NCBI RefSeq assembly: GCF_031157375.1
Contig: NZ_JAVIFV010000003.1
Coordinates: forward strand, 496,001-560,000
Length of the DNA: 64,000 nt
From: Sphingosinicella sp. LHD-64
GTDB taxonomy: Bacteria > Pseudomonadota > Alphaproteobacteria > Sphingomonadales > Sphingomonadaceae
Direction of reading: 5' to 3'
Positions 42,488 through 50,300 of this stretch are shown here, one piece after another. Position 1 is the first letter of the stretch; each line of letters opens with the position of its first letter. The position numbers were made by a program, and so were the translations under genes. A model generated the notes under the pieces. That model had not been told where the DNA came from and did no database searches. It worked only from the letters and a program-made list of their open reading frames with translations.

Positions 42488-42741
42488 CGCCCGCTCCCGT
42501 GAATGTCGATTGTCTCGATCCCCGCGACCGGGCCGAACAGGCCGAAGGCGAGGCTGACGAGCATCATGAAGGGGAGGATGGCGGTGGCGATCAGGATCTG
42601 GCCGGTGACGCGGTAGGGGAGGGCGACGCCGCGCGCGCGGGCGGGATCGGGCGCGCCCGGGCGGCGCAGCAGCATCAGGCCGACGCTGAGCTCGGTGACG
42701 GCGAGCAGCACGGCGACCGCGACGAGGAGCCAGCCGCTCAT
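42484..42741 (-). CDS. small membrane protein in nrd operon (85 aa)
   Basis: 85 aa. Two membrane helices: LLVAVAVLLAVTELSVGLMLL and IATAILPFMMLVSLAFGLFGPVAG, separated by a basic loop (RRPGAPDPARARGV). Overlaps the lipoprotein gene upstream (42738-42741) and the 78-aa gene downstream by 4 bp each. No known domain. Confidence 0.75.
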   Translation of the reverse strand: MSGWLLVAVAVLLAVTELSVGLMLLRRPGAPDPARARGVALPYRVTGQILIATAILPFMMLVSLAFGLFGPVAGIETIDIHGSGR

Positions 42742-43043
42742 CGCTCGCGCACCCTGACGACGCGGTCGCGGTAGACGACATGGCTCTTGCGGGCGCCGAC
42801 GCCGAACACGGCGATGCCGAGGAAATAGCCGAAATCGTACCAGCCTCCGTCATTGGGCACGGCGTAAATCGCGACATCGTCCATGAAGAGCGACAGCACC
42901 CAGGCGACCGGGAAGATGAAGCCGTGCCAGAGGCCGTGGAGGAAGCCGGGCGCCGCGGGCGCGACCGCGCTCGACGCCTGGGTCGCGCAGGCGGCGAGGA
43001 ACGCGACGGCGGCGAGCGCGAGCGAGGTGCGCAGGCGGATCAT
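42738..43043 (-). CDS. putative lipoprotein with membrane segment, nrd operon (101 aa)
   Basis: 101 aa. Lipoprotein signal RTSLALAAVAFLAAC with lipobox LAAC at residues 16-19, then a hydrophobic segment (GLWHGFIFPVAWVLSLFM) and a C-terminal DGGWYDFGYFLGIAVFGVGARK. The YDFGYxxGI motif recurs in small sphingomonad proteins beside nrd genes, in my experience. Begins 2 bp after the 59-aa gene and overlaps the 85-aa gene. Confidence 0.75.
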   Translation of the reverse strand: MIRLRTSLALAAVAFLAACATQASSAVAPAAPGFLHGLWHGFIFPVAWVLSLFMDDVAIYAVPNDGGWYDFGYFLGIAVFGVGARKSHVVYRDRVVRVRER

Positions 43044-43045
43044 GC

Positions 43046-43225
43046 CTAGAGCTCCACCAGGCCGAGGCCGGTCACCAGGAAGAAGCCGCCGCCCAGCAAA
43101 GCGAGCGCGGCGGCCTGGCGGCGCTGGTTGAAGCCGCGCGTGCCGTGGCTGACGAGGAGCATGCCGATCCCGAGCAGCACGAACAGGATGCCGATGGCGA
43201 CGCGCAGGGGATCGGCGACGGTCAT
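43046..43225 (-). CDS. small membrane protein in nrd operon (59 aa)
   Basis: 59 aa: MTVADPLRVAIGILFVLLGIG followed by MLLVSHGTRGFNQRRQAAAL and ending GGGFFLVTGLGLVEL. Two hydrophobic helices with a basic loop (GFNQRRQ). It starts 4 bp after the nrdA stop and ends 2 bp before the next gene, so it is clearly part of the operon. Too short for most gene finders; coding is supported by GC-rich third positions and tight spacing. Confidence 0.7.
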   Translation of the reverse strand: MTVADPLRVAIGILFVLLGIGMLLVSHGTRGFNQRRQAAALALLGGGFFLVTGLGLVEL

Positions 43226-43229
43226 GGCT

Positions 43230-45194
43230 TTACTGGCAGGCCAAGCATTCGTCGTAGTCGGTCGACTGGAGCTGGATCTCCTTGAGGTCGGGCGTGTTGT
43301 CCGCCTCGACGCCGCCCGCGAAGCCGGCGCGCTGGACCGACTTGGAGCGCAGGTAATAGAGCGATTTCAGGCCGAGCTCCCAGGCGCGGTAGTGGAGCAT
43401 CAGCAGGTCCCACTTGTCGACGTCGGCCGGGATGAAGAGATTCAGCGAGGTCGCCTGGTCGATATAGGGCGTGCGGTCCGCCGCCAGCTCGATCAGCCAG
43501 CGCTGGTCGATCTCGAAGCTCGTCTTGAACGTGTCCTTCTCGTCCTGGCTCAGGAAATCGAGGTGCTGGACGCTGCCGCCCCGCTCGAGGATCGAGTTCC
43601 ACACCGTCTCGCTGTTCTTGGACTTCTCCTTCAAGAGCGCCTCGAGATGCGGGTTGCGGATCGAGAAGGAGCCCGAGAGCGTCTTGTGGGTGTAGATGTT
43701 GGCCGGGATCGGCTCGATGCAGGCCGAGGTGCCGCCGGCGATGATCGAGATCGACGCGGTCGGCGCGATCGCCATCTTGCAGCTGAAGCGCTCCATCACG
43801 CCCTGATCGGCGGCGTCCGGGCACGGCCCGCGCTCGGTGGCGAGCAGCATCGAGGCCTCGTCGACCTGGGCGCGGATGTGCTTGAAGATCCTGAGGTTCC
43901 ACGACTTCGCCATGGCGCCCTCGAAGGGCAGGCCGCGGGCCTGCAGGAAGGAGTGGAAGCCCATCACGCCGAGGCCGACGCTGCGCTCACGCGCCGCGCT
44001 GTATTTGGCGCGGGCCATCTCCTCGGGCGCGCGGTCGATATAGTCGGTCAGCACGTTGTCGAGGAAGCGCATCACGTCCTCGATGAAGACCTTGTCGCCG
44101 TTCCACTCGTCCCAGGTTTCGAGATTGAGCGACGAGAGGCAGCAGACCGCAGTGCGGTCGACGCCGTGCTGGTCGCGGCCGGTGGGCAGGGTGATCTCGC
44201 TGCACAGGTTCGAGGTCGAGACCTTGAGGCCGACGTCGCGCTGATGCTTGGGCATCGAGCGGTTCACCTGATCGATGAAGATGATGTAGGGCTCGCCGGT
44301 CGCGAGGCGGGTCTCGACCAGCTTCTGGAAGAGGGCGCGGGCATCGACGGTGGCGCGGGCCGAGCCGTCCTTGGGCGATTGCAGCGTCCATTCGGCGCCG
44401 TCGCGCACCGCCTCCATGAAGGCGTCGGAGATGAGCACGCCGTGATGGAGGTTCAGCGCCTTGCGGTTGAAGTCGCCCGAAGGTTTGCGGATCTCCAGGA
44501 ACTCCTCGATCTCCGGGTGGGAGATGTCGAGATAGCAGGCGGCCGAGCCGCGGCGCAGCGAACCCTGGCTGATTGCGAGCGTGAGCGAATCCATCACGCG
44601 GACGAACGGGATAATGCCGCTGGTCTTGCCGTTGAGGCCGACCGCCTCGCCGATGCCGCGGACATTGCCCCAATAGGTGCCGATGCCGCCGCCGCGCGCG
44701 GCCAGCCAGACATTCTCGTTCCAGGTGCCGACGATGCCTTCGAGGCTGTCGGAGACCGAGTTCAGGTAGCAGGAGATGGGCAGGCCCCGGCCGGTGCCGC
44801 CGTTCGACAATACGGGCGTCGCCGGCATGAACCAGAGCTTCGAAATATAGTCGTAGAGCCGCTGGGCGTGGGCGGCATCGTCGGCATAGGCCGAGGCGAC
44901 GCGCACGAACAGGTCCTGATAGGATTCGCCCGGAAGGAGGTAGCGGTCGCGCAGCGTGTCCTTGCCGAAGTCGGTGAGCAGCGAATCGCGGCCACGGTCG
45001 ACCTCGACCTCGTAGAGGATCGGCTGCACCGATTTCGAATCGGCCTCGGCGGCCCCTTCGGACCCGCTCAGGACAGGTTTCGAAGCCGTCTTCGCCCCCT
45101 CGCCTTTGCTCGGGACAGGCTTCTTCGGCGGTGCCATGGTGGCGGTGTCGGTCACGTCGCTCGCGCTCACGTCGTTGCTGCCGGACAGATCCAT
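43230..45194 (-). CDS. nrdA: ribonucleotide reductase alpha subunit
   Basis: 654 aa from ATG 45194 (SD AGAGGT). Catalytic residues are present: the Cys in GSAACYLDISHPEIEEF, the NLCSE motif (Asn, Cys, Glu) in SNLCSEITLP, the second redox Cys in AVCCLSSLNL, and the C-terminal swinging-arm pair ECLACQ. It reduces ribonucleoside diphosphates with NrdB. It lacks the N-terminal ATP-cone typical of E. coli NrdA (761 aa), so allosteric activity control may differ. The first about 60 residues are low-complexity and encoded partly by two copies of a REP-like sequence (see repeat at 45053). Confidence 0.95.
   Translation of the reverse strand: MDLSGSNDVSASDVTDTATMAPPKKPVPSKGEGAKTASKPVLSGSEGAAEADSKSVQPILYEVEVDRGRDSLLTDFGKDTLRDRYLLPGESYQDLFVRVASAYADDAAHAQRLYDYISKLWFMPATPVLSNGGTGRGLPISCYLNSVSDSLEGIVGTWNENVWLAARGGGIGTYWGNVRGIGEAVGLNGKTSGIIPFVRVMDSLTLAISQGSLRRGSAACYLDISHPEIEEFLEIRKPSGDFNRKALNLHHGVLISDAFMEAVRDGAEWTLQSPKDGSARATVDARALFQKLVETRLATGEPYIIFIDQVNRSMPKHQRDVGLKVSTSNLCSEITLPTGRDQHGVDRTAVCCLSSLNLETWDEWNGDKVFIEDVMRFLDNVLTDYIDRAPEEMARAKYSAARERSVGLGVMGFHSFLQARGLPFEGAMAKSWNLRIFKHIRAQVDEASMLLATERGPCPDAADQGVMERFSCKMAIAPTASISIIAGGTSACIEPIPANIYTHKTLSGSFSIRNPHLEALLKEKSKNSETVWNSILERGGSVQHLDFLSQDEKDTFKTSFEIDQRWLIELAADRTPYIDQATSLNLFIPADVDKWDLLMLHYRAWELGLKSLYYLRSKSVQRAGFAGGVEADNTPDLKEIQLQSTDYDECLACQ
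45053..45130. repeat. two REP-like direct repeats inside nrdA 5' end
   Basis: On the minus strand, AAGCCTGTCCCGAGCAAAGG and AAACCTGTCCTGAGCGGGTC lie 42 bp apart in the same frame. Their core CCTGTCCTGAGC...CGAAGGGG is close to the intergenic element at 1423. They are translated as KKPVPSKGEGA and SKPVLSGSEGA, part of a disordered N-terminal region outside the catalytic core. Similar in-frame insertions (RPE-like) are known from Rickettsia. Confidence 0.65.
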
Positions 45195-45578
45195 CACTCT
45201 ACCTCTTGTTCTCAAAACGTTCCAGTGGGCGTTACGCCCCATCCTAGGCGCTTGATATAGGGATCGGAGGCCGAAATTGCGCCTATCCCCGATATCCACA
45301 GGGACGCGACGGTCCTGTCGGCAGAATTTTCTCTGCCGAGGACGCTCCCACAACCTCTTGCGGCTCCCCCTACGAAGCGCCACTAGCCATTGTGCCTGAA
45401 CTGGACTCGCACGCAAGAGGGTAAATTCGAATTCACCTTCAATTTCTTCGCCAATGGCGGTTTCGCAGAGCTTGTTACGGAAGTGAATCAATCGACTACG
45501 AAATAGCCTCAAAGCGACCTTCAGGCGCTTGCGGTGGGCGCGATAGTCCGTCAAATCTGCGTCGAAGAGGGGGGATCA
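45195..45578. other. 384-bp nrdA upstream region
   Basis: The frame upstream of nrdA is open to 45554, but its codon composition is unlike nrdA, so I treat it as leader. It holds a hairpin CGGCAGA-attttc-TCTGCCG (45319-45338) and ATATCCACAGGG (45292), a partial DnaA-box-like sequence that repeats the ATATC/TGTGGAT words seen at 10971. DnaA control of nrd genes is known in E. coli. An NrdR box is not clear. Confidence 0.45.
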
Positions 45579-46358
45579 ATGAAAGCCGCGATCCTGTTGC
45601 TGGCGATCATCGCCGCCCAGACCGCGCCGACGCCGGCCCCAGAAGAGGGGGCCCGATGGCAAGTCGACTGGGGTCAGCAAATGTGCTCGCTCGTGCGCAC
45701 CCGACCCGGCGCGACGCCGATCGATTTCGCGATCCAGATCGTCCCCGGCTCCGGGTCTGCGGACCTCATCCTGGGTCGCCGCGATGACACCGAAAGATCG
45801 CGGATCGCCAGTCCCGTCGTCATTGCGCTGGCACCCAACGACATGCGGTTTGAGACCGAAATGGTTTTCACCCGGGGGTCGTATACGACCTTCCGAGGCC
45901 TGAAGCCGGATTTCCTGAACAGGTTCGCTGCGGCGCGGGAAATCCAGGTCCTTCAAAATGGCGGGATTCGTGCATCGATTCCCGTCCCCTCGACCGAAGG
46001 CGTGATTGCTGCCGTGGGTCAGTGTCTCGACAGCGTCCAAGCTCAATGGGGGATCGACGCGGCACGCCTCGCCACGCTTCGGCAATGGCCTGAACTTGAC
46101 CGGCCCTGGGTTCATGCCGACGACTACCCGACAAGCGCATTGAGGGCGAACGTATCCGGCCAAACGATCCTGCGCCTGACGATCGATGCCGAAGGACGCA
46201 TCACAGGCTGCACGACCATTGCCACGAGCGGCAACGAGGCGCTGGATCGCGCCTCCTGCGCCAACGTCTCGCAGGGGAGGTTCCGGCCCGCGTTGGACCA
46301 GAACGGCGCGCCCATCGCGGTCGAGATCGCGATGCCCATACGCTGGACCGTCCACTAG
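45579..46358 (+). CDS. exported TonB C-terminal-domain protein
   Basis: 259 aa from ATG 45579 behind a G-rich SD (GGGGGGATCA). Signal peptide MKAAILLLAIIAAQTAP. The C-terminal about 90 residues (ANVSGQTILRLTIDAEGRI, GNEALDRASCANVSQGRFRPALDQNG, VEIAMPIRW) form a TonB_C-like energy-transducer domain, including the conserved GRItxCtv and FxPAxDxxG patterns. There is no N-terminal membrane anchor besides the signal, so it is a periplasmic TonB-like domain protein of unknown partner. Convergent with the GST gene; a GGGCCGcc...GGCCC stem (about 46366-46396) lies between. Confidence 0.85.
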   Translation: MKAAILLLAIIAAQTAPTPAPEEGARWQVDWGQQMCSLVRTRPGATPIDFAIQIVPGSGSADLILGRRDDTERSRIASPVVIALAPNDMRFETEMVFTRGSYTTFRGLKPDFLNRFAAAREIQVLQNGGIRASIPVPSTEGVIAAVGQCLDSVQAQWGIDAARLATLRQWPELDRPWVHADDYPTSALRANVSGQTILRLTIDAEGRITGCTTIATSGNEALDRASCANVSQGRFRPALDQNGAPIAVEIAMPIRWTVH

Positions 46359-46401
46359 GGAACGGGCCGCCACGGAAAGCATCCCGCGACGGCCCCGATC
46401 G

Positions 46402-47100
46402 TCAGGCCGCGCGCTTCACCTCGCCGAGTGCGAGGTGGCCGCGGAACGCGCCGCTGCCGGTGGGCTCCTCACCCGCTTCGATCGCATGGGCGAAGGCGGC
46501 GGCGGGCTCGCGCTGGAGCCGGTCGTAGAGGGCGGCGACGCCGGGCCAGGCGGCGCGGTCGATGGCCTTGTGGAAGTCGTTCCAGCGCGCGATGCCGGCG
46601 AAATAGGCGTCGGCGATCGACATCCTCTCCCCCATCAGCCAGTCGCGGCCGCCGAGGAGCGCCTCCAGCTTGGCATGGGCATCGGCGACCAGCTTGCGGC
46701 CCATCGCATGGAGCGGCGCCTTCTCCGCCTCGTCGTCGAGATGCTCCAGCGCGAACCAATAGGGACCGAAGGCGGCGAAGAAGCCGGTGTTGAGGAAGCC
46801 GAGCAGGCGGTTGAGGCGGTCGAATTCGGCCGTGCCCTGGCGGAAGCCCAGGCCCTTGTCGATGCCCCGGGCGGCGATGTGGTTGAGGATGGCGACGCCC
46901 TCGGTCAGGACATTGCCCCCGGCGTCGATCAGAGCCGGCGTCTCGCCGGCGGGATTCACGCCAAGGAATTCCGGCACCTGGGTGCCTTCCGGTATCTCGA
47001 TCCGGACGAGCCGGTAGGGCTCGCCGAGCATTTCCAGCGCGACGATCGATCCGAACGAACAGCCTTCCGGAATTCCGTAGAACAGGACGGGCTCCATCAT
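46402..47100 (-). CDS. glutathione S-transferase family protein
   Basis: 232 aa. Thioredoxin-like N-terminal domain LFYGIPEGCSFGSIVALEML with a cysteine at residue 14 and serine at 15 as possible catalytic residues, GETPALIDAGGNVLTEGVAILNHIA (cis-Pro and glutathione-binding Glu-Gly region), then a helical C-terminal domain with LGGRDWLMGERMSIADAYFAGIARW. Resembles beta-class/GstA-like bacterial GSTs. Conjugates or reduces electrophiles. Divergent from an HxlR regulator that probably controls it. Confidence 0.92.
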   Translation of the reverse strand: MMEPVLFYGIPEGCSFGSIVALEMLGEPYRLVRIEIPEGTQVPEFLGVNPAGETPALIDAGGNVLTEGVAILNHIAARGIDKGLGFRQGTAEFDRLNRLLGFLNTGFFAAFGPYWFALEHLDDEAEKAPLHAMGRKLVADAHAKLEALLGGRDWLMGERMSIADAYFAGIARWNDFHKAIDRAAWPGVAALYDRLQREPAAAFAHAIEAGEEPTGSGAFRGHLALGEVKRAA

Positions 47101-47218
47101 CTTTTCCTTTCATTCTGGCGTGGGAGCCCCGAACTAAGTGGCTCGAAACGCGTCGCAAGAACGGAGAAATCTGTGCCTCGCGCACATTTTTGTGACGCTT
47201 GGAAAGGATGGGAAGGCG

Positions 47219-47497
47219 ATGAAGACGCGTGTGTCCGACTGCCCGATCGAGGGCGCGATGGTGCTGTTGAGCGGCCGCTGGCGCGCGCTCATCCTCTATT
47301 ATCTGGGTCAGGGGCCGATGCGCTTCAACGAACTGATGCGCGCCCTCGACGGCATCTCGCAGCGCATGCTGACCCGCGACCTGCGCGAGCTCGAGGCGGC
47401 CGGGGTGATCGACCGTGCGGTCTTTCCCGAAGTGCCACCGCGTGTTGCCTACAGCCTGACGGGCGCTGGCGCTGGCGTTGTGACGATGCGGGTCTAA
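47219..47497 (+). CDS. HxlR-family regulator, short C-terminus
   Basis: 92 aa from ATG 47219. The HxlR winged helix is clear: DCPIEGAMVLLSGRWRALILYYL, MRFNELMRALDGISQRMLTRDLRELEAAGVI, VPPRVAYSLT. HxlR proteins sense electrophiles through the N-terminal Cys (DC at residues 7-8). The usual final helix after YSLTxLG is replaced by GAGAGVVTMRV and a stop, so the protein is about 15-25 residues short; a frameshift in the GCGCTGGCGCTGGCG repeat (47462-47478) is a likely cause. Divergent from the GST gene. Confidence 0.85.
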   Translation: MKTRVSDCPIEGAMVLLSGRWRALILYYLGQGPMRFNELMRALDGISQRMLTRDLRELEAAGVIDRAVFPEVPPRVAYSLTGAGAGVVTMRV

Positions 47498-47527
47498 GGG
47501 ACGTTCAATCCGGCAAGGAGACGAGTG

Positions 47528-47773
47528 ATGGGCATCGACGCGGTGAAGGAAGGCATGGAGGTGATCGGCGCGGACGGCGTGCATGTCGGCACCGTCGACC
47601 GGATCGAGGGCGACCGGATCAAGCTCACCAGGAAGGACAGCGGCGAGGGCCGCCACGAGGGCCATCACCACTATCTCTCGGAGGGCCTGATCGCCGGGGT
47701 CGAGGGCGACACGGTGCGGCTTTCGGCCAATGCCGACGTCGCCGTGCAGTTCGAGGAAGAGAAGGACGGCTGA
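47528..47773 (+). CDS. DUF2171 domain protein
   Basis: 81 aa from ATG 47528. GIDAVKEGMEVIGADGVHVGTVDRIEGDRIKLTRKDSG, a histidine-rich loop (GRHEGHHHY) and GLIAGVEGDTVRLSANADVAVQF form a small beta-barrel-like fold of DUF2171, related to PRC-barrel domains. Probably a regulator or adaptor; the histidine cluster may bind metal. Starts 31 bp after the HxlR gene, behind SD AAGGAG. Confidence 0.88.
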   Translation: MGIDAVKEGMEVIGADGVHVGTVDRIEGDRIKLTRKDSGEGRHEGHHHYLSEGLIAGVEGDTVRLSANADVAVQFEEEKDG

Positions 47774-47779
47774 GCGCGA

Positions 47780-48832
47780 TCAGCCGAAGGCGCTGGCGCT
47801 CCTGTCGCCGATCGCGACCGCGTCCCACTCCGGCAGGGTCGCCTCCGCCCAGGCGAGGGCGGCGTCGAAATGGCGGCCGTTGCCGTGCTCGACCGCGTCG
47901 TTCACGCCGTCCTGCTGCTCGGGCAGGAAATCGCGGCCGGCGATCTTGGCGTTGCGATGGGCGCTGCGCACGATCCCGTCGGCAATCTCGTTCGCGGTGA
48001 GCCCGAGCGCGAGCGCCGTGTTGGCGGCCTGCGCGGCTTCGAACGGCGCGCCGACAATGTCCTCGTAGCTCAGCATGTGGCCGGCGTCCCAGCCGCCCGC
48101 TGCCATGACCCCCCGGAAATCGCGGAGCTGGATGTGGAGCGCCAGCAATGCGATCCGCGCGCCCTTCTCGAGCGGATCGCCGACCGCCACGGCCGCGGCA
48201 AGCTGCGCCCCGTCGGAATCCCGCGCCTTCGCGAGGTGCTGGGCGGCGTGGATGGTGAAGGCGAGCCGCTCGCGATTGCCGCGGAAAACCGCCCGCAGGA
48301 AGGCGCGCGGTGCGATGCCGACGAAGAGAGGGCGGATCATCGCCGGCGATGCGGTGAGCTCGCGCAGCAGGTTGTTCGCCCAGTTCGACGGCTTGACCAG
48401 CACGGCCTCGCGCGGCCGCCAGCGCGCCCGTAGCGCCGCGCGCGCAAAATCCGCGAGCGGGCCGACCGCGTCGCTGCCGCGCGGGGCATGTTTCGCCTTC
48501 CAGTCGGCGAGGGTCACGAGGCAGTGGGGCTCGCGCAGCGCGAAGACCTTGCCGGGCTGCTCCAGCATCCGGGTCAGCAGGGTCGAGCCGCAGAAGGAGA
48601 CGTGGAAGATATAGCGGTCCGGCGCGCTCGGCCGCGCAAGCGGCGTGGCGAGCGCCTGATCGACGCCGACGTCGATCGGATCCCCGATCGCGATCGGCGC
48701 CCGGCCGTCGAGGAAATTGGCCCGCTCGAGCAGGTTGCGTGCGACGGGCAGGAACCTCAGCCGCCCGCCGGCCACATCCATTTCGTGGAGGAGCCGTGCC
48801 GGCGCATCCAGCAGCTCTTCGACAGTCGGCAC
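47780..48832 (-). CDS. sulfotransferase-like protein
   Basis: 350 aa from GTG 48832, supported by the SD TTGGAG. A PAPS-binding P-loop-like motif YIFHVSFCGSTLLTRMLEQP occurs near residue 85, followed by FALREPHCLV; later LKPSNWANNL and MLSYEDIVG match the family's nucleotide and dimer regions. These proteins belong to the sulfotransferase superfamily found in sphingomonads, often beside peptide-modifying genes; the acceptor is unknown here. Convergent to the DUF2171 gene. Confidence 0.75.
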   Translation of the reverse strand: MPTVEELLDAPARLLHEMDVAGGRLRFLPVARNLLERANFLDGRAPIAIGDPIDVGVDQALATPLARPSAPDRYIFHVSFCGSTLLTRMLEQPGKVFALREPHCLVTLADWKAKHAPRGSDAVGPLADFARAALRARWRPREAVLVKPSNWANNLLRELTASPAMIRPLFVGIAPRAFLRAVFRGNRERLAFTIHAAQHLAKARDSDGAQLAAAVAVGDPLEKGARIALLALHIQLRDFRGVMAAGGWDAGHMLSYEDIVGAPFEAAQAANTALALGLTANEIADGIVRSAHRNAKIAGRDFLPEQQDGVNDAVEHGNGRHFDAALAWAEATLPEWDAVAIGDRSASAFG

Positions 48833-49198
48833 GGCTTGAACTCCAACATGGCGCCTCCGGGACCTGCGATCGGACGATCCACCCCGATGACGGCCAAACT
48901 GTTCCACGAAACGTTACAGACCTCGATCGGCACTTCGTTCGGGGGGCGCGACAAGTGCAATGATCGAAATTGCGAATTCTTAACGCATCTGGAGGCCGGA
49001 TGCGATGGAGCGACCTGCCGATGCCGACCAGTGTTCCGGGCGCAGGCGCCCGGAGACTGCCGCCGGCAGGAATATTGCCTCGCCGCTCCGATCCGCCGCT
49101 TGACCGCAAGAAACGGAACGTCCAGCGCCCGGGCCATGGGTATCGGCCGGTCACCCCCGCCTCAGGGGTGATCGTCCAGCCGCAAGCAGGAGAAAGTG
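48833..49198. other. 366-bp divergent gap, no gene seen
   Basis: Lies between the sulfotransferase-like gene and the ICL-like gene. Several open frames exist but none has an SD or coding-like third positions. The AT-richer stretch near 48957-48981 (TGCAATGATCGAAATTGCG, AATTCTTAACGC) may hold promoters. No strong repeat or hairpin. Confidence 0.5.
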
Positions 49199-49960
49199 AT
49201 GCCGTCGCAATCCGAGAAAGCCGCCTTGTTCGCCGCGCTCCACCGGCCGGGCGATCCGGTCATCCTCTACAATATCTGGGATGCGGGCAGCGCCCGCGCG
49301 GTCGCGGAAGCGGGCGCCAGGGCGCTGGCGACGGGAAGCGCCTCGGTCGCCGCGGCGAACGGCTTTGCGGATGGCGAGGGGCTGCCGATGGCGGCCGCGC
49401 TCGACAATGCGGCGCGGATCGTGGCGGCGGTCGAGCTGCCGGTCACGGTCGATTTCGAAGGCGGCTATGCGCTCGCGCCGGAGGGGGTGGCGGCCAATTT
49501 GAAGCGGCTGGCGGAGACGGGCGCGATCGGCTGCAATTTCGAGGACCAGGTCGTCGGCGGCGAAGGACTCCACATGATCCCCGACCAGGTCGCCCGCATT
49601 CGGGCGGCGCGCGAGGCCGTCGGCGCCGATTTCTTCATCAACGCACGCACCGACATCTTCCTCCAGGCCAAGCCCGACACGCATGACGATGCCAAGGTCG
49701 ACCAGGCGATCGCCCGGGTCGATGCCTATGCCGATGCGGGAGCGAGCGGCTTCTTCGTGCCGGGCCTCGCCAATCTCGCCTTGCTGGAGCGGGTGTGCGC
49801 CGCCTCGCCGATACCGGTCAATTTCATGGCCTTCCCGGGCGCGCCTTCGGCGGCCGAGGTCGCGGGCGTCGGGGTGGCGCGGATCAGCCACGGCCCCTTC
49901 CCGCACATGGATGCGATGAAGGTGCTGACCGCGGCCGCGCGGGAGATTTACGCCGGTTAG
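49199..49960 (+). CDS. isocitrate lyase / PEP mutase superfamily protein
   Basis: 253 aa from ATG 49199 with SD AGGAG at 7 bp. LYNIWDAGSARAVAEAGARALATGSASVAAANG at the N-terminus, VTVDFEGGYALAPEG near residue 80, GCNFEDQVVGGEGLHMI near 115 and FFINARTDIFLQAKPDTHDD near 145 define an ICL/PEPM TIM barrel. It is a paralogue of the gene at 11771 but without the linked racemase-like gene. It lacks the KKCGH catalytic loop of isocitrate lyase. Substrate unknown. Confidence 0.88.
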   Translation: MPSQSEKAALFAALHRPGDPVILYNIWDAGSARAVAEAGARALATGSASVAAANGFADGEGLPMAAALDNAARIVAAVELPVTVDFEGGYALAPEGVAANLKRLAETGAIGCNFEDQVVGGEGLHMIPDQVARIRAAREAVGADFFINARTDIFLQAKPDTHDDAKVDQAIARVDAYADAGASGFFVPGLANLALLERVCAASPIPVNFMAFPGAPSAAEVAGVGVARISHGPFPHMDAMKVLTAAAREIYAG

Positions 49961-50020
49961 AGACTCTGCCTTGCCGCGATTTTCGAGCCGTCCCTGAGCC
50001 GAGGCGGCTCGGGAATCGCT

Positions 50021-50227
50021 CTATTCGGCCGGCTCGAAGGCGGCGATCAGCCGGTCCATCCGTTCGATGATCTGGCGCTGCCGGTTGGCACGCTTGGCGG
50101 TCACGTCGCGCATCGGCGCGTCGCCCTCGGCCTCGTAGATGAGAAGCCCGTCTTCCTCGATCTGCCGGAGAATCCCGATCGCGCGGTCGCGCTCGTCCTG
50201 GATCAGGGCCACCACATCCCGAGTCAT
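50021..50227 (-). CDS. small soluble helical protein of unknown function
   Basis: 68 aa from ATG 50227. MTRDVVALIQDERDRAIGILRQIEEDGLLIYEAEGDAPMRD and RANRQRQIIERMDRLIAAFEPAE: two amphipathic charged helices, no membrane segment. Coding supported by GC-rich third positions; no recognised family. Convergent with the ICL-like gene and divergent from the cyclase gene. Confidence 0.65.
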   Translation of the reverse strand: MTRDVVALIQDERDRAIGILRQIEEDGLLIYEAEGDAPMRDVTAKRANRQRQIIERMDRLIAAFEPAE

Positions 50228-50300
50228 GACGCGACCATAGCCGAGAATCGCCGCGGAGGCGAACATGGACTTGGGCCAGCGCGCACCCTAGTCTTGGCAT

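Noticed and set aside
45195-45554. 120-codon in-frame extension upstream of nrdA
   Set aside because: Composition is unlike nrdA, a hairpin lies inside and the ATG at 45194 has an SD. A fused extra domain cannot be excluded but is not supported.
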